Of a stretch of DNA of 64,000 nucleotides, positions 59,668-64,000 are shown piece by piece (the first letter of the stretch is position 1; each line of letters begins with the position of its first letter). The position numbers and the translations under genes are program-made. The stretch is from Burkholderia diffusa. GTDB taxonomy: Bacteria > Pseudomonadota > Gammaproteobacteria > Burkholderiales > Burkholderiaceae. Where the stretch lies: assembly GCF_001718315.1 (NCBI RefSeq), contig NZ_CP013362.1:1178001-1242000 (forward strand). Direction: 5' to 3'. Below the pieces are notes generated by a model. The model ran no database searches. It was not told where the DNA came from and worked only from the letters and a program-made list of their open reading frames with translations.

Positions 59668-60564
59668 TCAGCGCGCGCGACGCTTCAGCGCACGCGTGCC
59701 GGACGGATCGACGCCGAGCCACTGCATCGCGACGAGAAGCGGCAGCGTCATCAGCAGGAACACGATCGTGTACGCGCTGCCGACTTCGAGGCGCAGCGAT
59801 GCGTAGGTGTCGGCGAGCCCGACGGGCAGCGTCTTCGTATCGGGCGTGTGCAGCATCCACGTGAGGTTGAATTCGCCGATCGACAGTGTGAGCACCGCGA
59901 GCGCGCCCGCGACGATGCCGGGGCGCAGGTTCGGCAGCACGATCGTGACGAAGCGCGTGACGAACGACGCGCCGAGGCTCGCCGCGCCTTCCTCGAGCGT
60001 GCGCAGGTCGGCGCCGGCCGCGACGGCCGCGACCGCGCGCACCATGAACGGCAGCGTGAACACGACATGGCCGACGACGATGAACCACAGGCTCATCCGG
60101 AACGCGGTGAAGCCGCCGTACACGACCAGCAGCGCGAGCGCCGACGCGAGGCCCGGCAGCGCGACCGGCAGCACGAGCGCTTCCTCGATCACACGGGCGA
60201 CGCGATTCTTGCTACGCGCGAGCGCGTAGCCGGCCGGCACGCCGACGACGAGCACGATCGCGAGCGTCGCGAACGCGACGCCGAGCGACAGCGCGACCGA
60301 TCCCTGGTATTGCTGCCACACCTGGTCGAGCCAGCGCAGCGTGAGGCCGCTCGACAGCCCGCGGAAATAATTGACGGTGAGGCCCGCGAGCACCGACATC
60401 ACGACGGGCACGATCAGGAACGCGCACAGCAGCAGCGTGACGGCCCATTGCAGCGTGGCGATCGCACGCGCGCCCGACACGCGCGGCGCGCGGCGCGCGG
60501 CGCCGGTCGCATGCGACGGGGCAGGCGCCGGCGACGGCGCGGACGAACCGGAAAGCGATTGCAT
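59668..60564 (-). CDS. ABC importer permease, PhnV-like
   Basis: 298 residues, six helices. The EAA loop EEGAASLGASFVTRFVTIVLP lies near residue 190. Its N-terminal Ala/Pro/Ser-rich cytoplasmic segment (about 35 residues) is longer than usual. It forms the inner-membrane channel with the next permease, 10 bp upstream. Confidence 0.86.
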   Translation of the reverse strand: MQSLSGSSAPSPAPAPSHATGAARRAPRVSGARAIATLQWAVTLLLCAFLIVPVVMSVLAGLTVNYFRGLSSGLTLRWLDQVWQQYQGSVALSLGVAFATLAIVLVVGVPAGYALARSKNRVARVIEEALVLPVALPGLASALALLVVYGGFTAFRMSLWFIVVGHVVFTLPFMVRAVAAVAAGADLRTLEEGAASLGASFVTRFVTIVLPNLRPGIVAGALAVLTLSIGEFNLTWMLHTPDTKTLPVGLADTYASLRLEVGSAYTIVFLLMTLPLLVAMQWLGVDPSGTRALKRRAR

Positions 60565-60574
60565 GAAGAAATCC

Positions 60575-61399
60575 TCAGGCCGCGGCGGCGGCGGTGTGGC
60601 CGGTGAACCGGCGCGCGAGCGCGAGCACGGCCCACGTGACGATGCCGAGCACGATCGACAGGCCGGCCGCCGTTGCGATGTTCGCGTTCAGCGTGAACTC
60701 GGTGTAGATCGTCATCGGCAGCACGTTCAGGTCGGTGGCGAGCGTGAAGGCGGTGCCGAACGCGCCCATCGCGGTCGCGAAGCAGATCGCGCCGGCCGCG
60801 ATCAGCCCCGGCGCGAGCGCCGGCAGCACGATGTCGACGAAGATGCGCCACGGCGACGCGCCGAGCGAGCGCGCGGCTTCTTCGAGCGACGCGTCGAGCT
60901 TCGACGCGGCCGCGATCACCGTGACGATCACGCGCGGAATCGAGAAGTACAGGTAGCCGACGAACAGCCCGGCAACCGAATAGGCGAACACCCACTTGTC
61001 GCCGGTCAGCTTCGCGGACAGCATCCCGATCAGCCCTTGCCGGCCGGCGAGCATGATCACCATGAAGCCGACCACGACGCCCGGGAACGCGAGCGGAAAG
61101 GTGAGCAGCGCGAGCAGCACGCGCTTGCCGGCGAATTCGCGGCGTGCGAGCAGCAGGCCCGAGATCGTCGACAGCGCGAGCGTCGCGAGCGTGACGCCGG
61201 CCGACAACACGACCGTCTCGCCGAGGCTCTTCATGTAGCGCGCGTTGGCGAGCAGTGCCGCGTACTGCGCGAAGAACGCGCCGTCGGCGGACACCCGCAC
61301 GAGTGCCGCCATCGGCAGCAGCCAGAACGCGGCGAACACCGCAAGCGCCGGCGCGACGAGCGCGACGCGCCAGCGCAGCGGGAAAGTCAGGTCGAGCAT
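60575..61399 (-). CDS. ABC importer permease, PhnU-like
   Basis: 274 residues, six helices, starting MLDLTFPLRWRVALVAPALAV. EAA loop EEAARSLGASPWRIFVDIVLP near residue 175. It overlaps nothing; the binding-protein gene ends 16 bp upstream. Together with the PhnV-like subunit it makes the translocation pore. Confidence 0.87.
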   Translation of the reverse strand: MLDLTFPLRWRVALVAPALAVFAAFWLLPMAALVRVSADGAFFAQYAALLANARYMKSLGETVVLSAGVTLATLALSTISGLLLARREFAGKRVLLALLTFPLAFPGVVVGFMVIMLAGRQGLIGMLSAKLTGDKWVFAYSVAGLFVGYLYFSIPRVIVTVIAAASKLDASLEEAARSLGASPWRIFVDIVLPALAPGLIAAGAICFATAMGAFGTAFTLATDLNVLPMTIYTEFTLNANIATAAGLSIVLGIVTWAVLALARRFTGHTAAAAA

Positions 61400-61415
61400 G
61401 GCGTGAGTCCTGCGC

Positions 61416-62444
61416 TTACTGCATCACCTGCAGGTATTGCTGGCCGAACGCTTGCTGACCGGCCGCCATCTTGCCGAAGTCGACCGGTTTCGCCCGCGCA
61501 TATTCGCTCGCCGGCAGGAACTTCGCGGCGACGTCGGCGCCGAGCGTCTGCGCGCGCACCGGACGCAGGTACGCGTTGGCCCACAGCTTCTGGCCTTCGT
61601 CGGACAGCACGAAGTCGAGCACCTTCCTGCCGTTCGCATCGTGCGGCGCGCCCTTGACGAGGCTCATCACGTACGGCACCGCGATCGTGCCTTCCTTCGG
61701 AATCACGAACTCGACGTTCGCGTGATCCTTGTACTTCGCGCGATACGCGTCGAAGTCGTAGTCGAGCAGAATCGGAATCTCGCCGGACAGCACGCGTGCA
61801 TACGCGGTCTGCTTCGGCACGATCGGCGCGTTGGCCTTCAGCTTGCGGAACCAGTCGAGCGCCGGCTTGAAGTTGTCGAGGCTGCCGCCGAGCGCCTGGT
61901 TGACGGCGACCGCGCCCGCGTAGCCGACGAATGCGCTTGACGGATCGAGATAGCCGACCATGCCCTTGTATTCGGGCTTCAGCAGGTCCGCCCACGAGCG
62001 CGGGACCGGTTTGCCGTCGAGCGCGTCCTTGTTCACGAAGAAGCCGAGCGTGCCCGAGTGGATCGCGAACCAGTAGCCTTGCGGGTCCTTCAGGTTCGCG
62101 GGGATGTCGTTCCAGTGCGCGGGCTTGTACGGCGCGATCACGTCCTTGTCCTTCGCCTGGAATGCCGACGATATGCCGAGATACACGACATCGGCGACCG
62201 GGCTCTTCTGCTCGGCGATCAGCTGCGCGATCGCCTGGCCCGAGTTCTTGTTGTCGAACGGCACGCGGATGCCGGTCTTCTGCTTGATCGCCGCGATCTG
62301 CGCGGCCCAGTCCGCCCATTCGGGCGGGCAGTTGTAGCAGATCGCGGTTTCGTCGGCGTGGGCAGCGGGTGCGAACGCGACGAGCGCGGCGCAGGCGACG
62401 GGTGCGGCGAGCACGCGCAGCAGCGAGGTCAGGCGAAAGGACAC
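61416..62444 (-). CDS. Periplasmic binding protein of the PhnS-like importer
   Basis: 342 residues with a Sec signal peptide (about 1-30, ending AAHADE). The type II binding fold has ADVVYLGISSAFQAKDKDVI and the anion-binding-like region WFAIHSGTLGFFVNKDAL. It belongs to the iron/thiamine/AEP binding-protein group. It is the first structural gene after the LacI regulator. The ligand is probably a phosphonate or a phosphodiester; sequence alone cannot decide. Confidence 0.86.
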   Translation of the reverse strand: MSFRLTSLLRVLAAPVACAALVAFAPAAHADETAICYNCPPEWADWAAQIAAIKQKTGIRVPFDNKNSGQAIAQLIAEQKSPVADVVYLGISSAFQAKDKDVIAPYKPAHWNDIPANLKDPQGYWFAIHSGTLGFFVNKDALDGKPVPRSWADLLKPEYKGMVGYLDPSSAFVGYAGAVAVNQALGGSLDNFKPALDWFRKLKANAPIVPKQTAYARVLSGEIPILLDYDFDAYRAKYKDHANVEFVIPKEGTIAVPYVMSLVKGAPHDANGRKVLDFVLSDEGQKLWANAYLRPVRAQTLGADVAAKFLPASEYARAKPVDFGKMAAGQQAFGQQYLQVMQ

Positions 62445-62501
62445 GGTGGGTCTCCGGGCGGGGTAAGGGTATGGCGCCGCGCGCGGTGGCGCGGCGCGCG
62501 T

Positions 62502-63527
62502 TCAGGCCTGGTGCAACTGAAGATCGGCGGCCGGCGGCGCGACCGTCGCGCCGTCGCGCACCGTGTGCGGCAGGATCAGCGACGTGCGCTCGATCGTCGC
62601 GCCGCCGATGCATTCGACGAGGCGCCGCCATGCATGGCGGCCGATGTCCTGGTTCGGTGTCGCGACGCTCGCGAGCGGCGGCGCGAGCAGCTCGCCGATC
62701 GCGATGCCGTCGAAGCCGAGCACCGACAGGTCGTCGGGAATCGAGAAGCCCGCGCGGCGCAGGCCGCGCATTACGACCATCGCGAGCAGGTCGTTGCTGC
62801 AGAAGAGGGCGGTCGGCCGCGTGGCTTGCGCGGTGAGGTGCGCGAGCACCGCGTCGGGAAGCTCGGGCGCGTTGAAGTCGACTTCGACCGGCGGCAGCGT
62901 CGCGACGCCGGCTTCCTCGAGTGCCTGCGCGTAGCCGAGATGGCGCTGGCGCGCGCGATCCGACGCGGCGAGCGAGCCGGCCAGCATCAGCACGCGGCGA
63001 TGGCCGCGCGCGGTCAGCAGACGGACGCCGTCATAGGCGGCGCGGCGGTTGTCCACCGATACCGACGGGCGGCGTTGCGTGTCGTTGTGCATCAGCACGT
63101 AATGCGGGCCGTCGCGATCGAGCATGTCGAGCAGCGGATGCGTATCCGCATCGGCGACGGTCAGGATCAGCCCCTCGACGCGCTGCTCGCGCAGCGTCTC
63201 GATCGCATGGCGCTCGCGCGCGGCGTCGTATTCGGTCGTCATCAGGATCAGCTTGAAGCCGGCCGCGGTCGCGAGTTCGTCGATGCCCTGCAGGCAATCG
63301 GCGAATACCGGGTTCGACAGCGTCGGCACGACGACGCCCACGAGCCGCGTGCGCTCCCCGCGCAATTGCCGGCCGAGCGGGCTCGGGCGGAACTGCAGCG
63401 TGTCGATGGCGGTGCGGATCGTCGCCAGCGTGGCGGGGCTGACGGTGTGCGGCGCATTGATCGCGCGCGAGACGGTGGCGATCGAGAAGCCGGCGAGCGC
63501 GGCGACGTCCTTGATGGTCGGGGTCAT
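62502..63527 (-). CDS. LacI-family regulator of the importer operon
   Basis: 341 residues. The LacI helix-turn-helix (TIKDVAALAGFSIATVSRAIN, about 4-24) and hinge are followed by a periplasmic-binding-like effector domain (GVVVPTLSNPVFADCLQGID...LSVLGFDGIAIGELLAPPLA). The ATG at 63527 gives the standard N-terminus. It lies 57 bp upstream of the binding-protein gene on the same strand, and two LacI-type sites sit just before its start, so autoregulation and control of the whole operon are likely. Effector unknown. Confidence 0.92.
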   Translation of the reverse strand: MTPTIKDVAALAGFSIATVSRAINAPHTVSPATLATIRTAIDTLQFRPSPLGRQLRGERTRLVGVVVPTLSNPVFADCLQGIDELATAAGFKLILMTTEYDAARERHAIETLREQRVEGLILTVADADTHPLLDMLDRDGPHYVLMHNDTQRRPSVSVDNRRAAYDGVRLLTARGHRRVLMLAGSLAASDRARQRHLGYAQALEEAGVATLPPVEVDFNAPELPDAVLAHLTAQATRPTALFCSNDLLAMVVMRGLRRAGFSIPDDLSVLGFDGIAIGELLAPPLASVATPNQDIGRHAWRRLVECIGGATIERTSLILPHTVRDGATVAPPAADLQLHQA

Positions 63528-63542
63528 GAAGTTACGCGATGT

Positions 63543-63577
63543 AAACGTTTTCGGCACGGAAATTATCGAAAACGTTT
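63543..63577. promoter_or_regulatory. Pair of LacI-type operators
   Basis: GTAAACGTTTTC (63541-63552) and GAAAACGTTTGT (63568-63579) are inverted copies of one another. Each is centred on AACGTT, the core recognised by LacI/GalR proteins. They are 25 bp apart, 16-52 bp upstream of the regulator ATG. Confidence 0.65.
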
Positions 63578-63824
63578 GTGACTTCGCGATGACGCATGGG
63601 ACGTCTGTTTCGTGAAAAGCGCGATACACACGTCAGACGTTTGGTGCCCGCCGAGCGGGGCGGATTCGATTGTATCGGCGGATGCTGCGGCGCGGGGCGA
63701 AATCGATGACGGTGTCGCATGGATGTCGACGGCGCTCAATGAATCGGGGCGCGGACGGTGGGGGCCGGCATGCTGCATCGCGATGCGATGCGCATGAATC
63801 AGCTAACGCATGCGCAAGCAATGG

Positions 63825-63830
63825 TAGAAT
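63825..63830 (+). promoter_or_regulatory. Extended -10 promoter of the tRNA-Leu gene
   Basis: TGGTAGAAT places TAGAAT 15 bp before the tRNA 5' end. No clear -35 is visible. The rest of the 318-bp gap holds the LacI sites and nothing else recognised. Confidence 0.5.
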
Positions 63831-63845
63831 CGCGTCCGCCCTTTT

Positions 63846-63880
63846 GCCGGGGTGATGAAATTGGTAAACATAGCGGACTT
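63846..63880 (+). tRNA. tRNA-Leu(UAA), 5' exon only
   Basis: The acceptor strand GCCGGGG, T8, G9, the D-arm ATGAAATTGGTAAACAT, the anticodon-stem strand GCGGA and loop CTT match bacterial tRNA-Leu. The exon stops after the first anticodon base (U34): the loop is then interrupted by a group I intron. The 3' exon lies beyond the window, so the anticodon UAA is inferred from the exon sequence and the usual insertion point. Confidence 0.85.
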
Positions 63881-64000
63881 AAACGATTGAGTGCCCGGCC
63901 GGAAACGGTCGGTGCAGAACCCTTCAAATTCGGCGAAACCCCTGATGCGCGACGCGCGTCGAGGCAACGCCGAGCCAAGCCTCGCGGTACAGCTCGAGCG
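63881..64000 (+). ncRNA. Group I intron in the tRNA-Leu anticodon loop, 3' end cut off
   Basis: P1 can form between the 5' exon ACTT (63877-63880) and GAGT (63889-63892), leaving the hallmark U-G pair at the splice site. A P2-like hairpin with a GAAA tetraloop follows (63893-63914). The P element TTCAAATTCGGCGAAACC (63923-63940) and Q element GGCAACGCCGAGCCAAGCC (63963-63981) are nearly the same as in the Azoarcus tRNA-Ile and cyanobacterial tRNA-Leu introns (subgroup IC3). The R/S elements and 3' splice site are outside the window. About 120 nt is visible. Confidence 0.88.

Overview
The window is high-GC (roughly two-thirds G+C), densely coded DNA. Its gene content and protein sequences look like chromosome 1 of a Burkholderia, most likely of the cepacia complex. 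This is a family-level judgement from recognised proteins, not a database result. No insertion sequence, prophage, CRISPR array or replication origin was seen. The only RNA gene of the translation machinery is a tRNA-Leu at the right edge, interrupted by a group I intron and cut by the window end.

Left third (1-27 kb): the end of the arginine succinyltransferase operon (astD partial, astB, astE) and a basic amino acid binding protein. Next come a cyclic-di-GMP pair (PAS-GGDEF-EAL and HDOD-GAF), an exported peroxiredoxin, an NYN-LOTUS protein and an MdtABC-type RND efflux operon. An IclR regulator follows, facing a probable small RNA with two terminators. The block ends with a PhoX-type phosphatase, an ammonium transporter with a sigma-54/NtrC promoter region, and an Rrf2 regulator whose apparent operator recurs before an NAD(P)-binding protein gene.

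Middle (27-49 kb): an Lrp-type regulator, a Fur-boxed ferric iron ABC transporter, and an unannotated-size 53-residue membrane protein. Then come an amino acid permease preceded by a perfect HutC-like palindrome (probable histidine permease), a YccS-type FUSC protein, and recC-recB-recD-arfB with overlapping ends. An EAL-YkuI_C protein, a DMT transporter, two small envelope proteins and a perfect 45-bp tandem duplication complete this part.

Right third (49-64 kb): thiC with its TPP riboswitch, an MXKDX-repeat protein, and a cytochrome b561/sulfite-oxidase-fold oxidoreductase pair. A HigBA-type toxin-antitoxin locus follows, with the toxin gene frameshifted and the antitoxin intact. After two drug/metabolite exporters comes a LacI-controlled operon coding an ABC importer of the 2-aminoethylphosphonate family together with a GpdQ-like phosphodiesterase. 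The window ends in the intron-bearing tRNA-Leu(UAA) gene.

The strongest candidates for a second look are the tRNA-Leu group I intron, the IclR/small RNA divergon at 20.7-21.1 kb, the decayed HigB toxin, the paired Rrf2-type operators, and the importer-phosphodiesterase operon.
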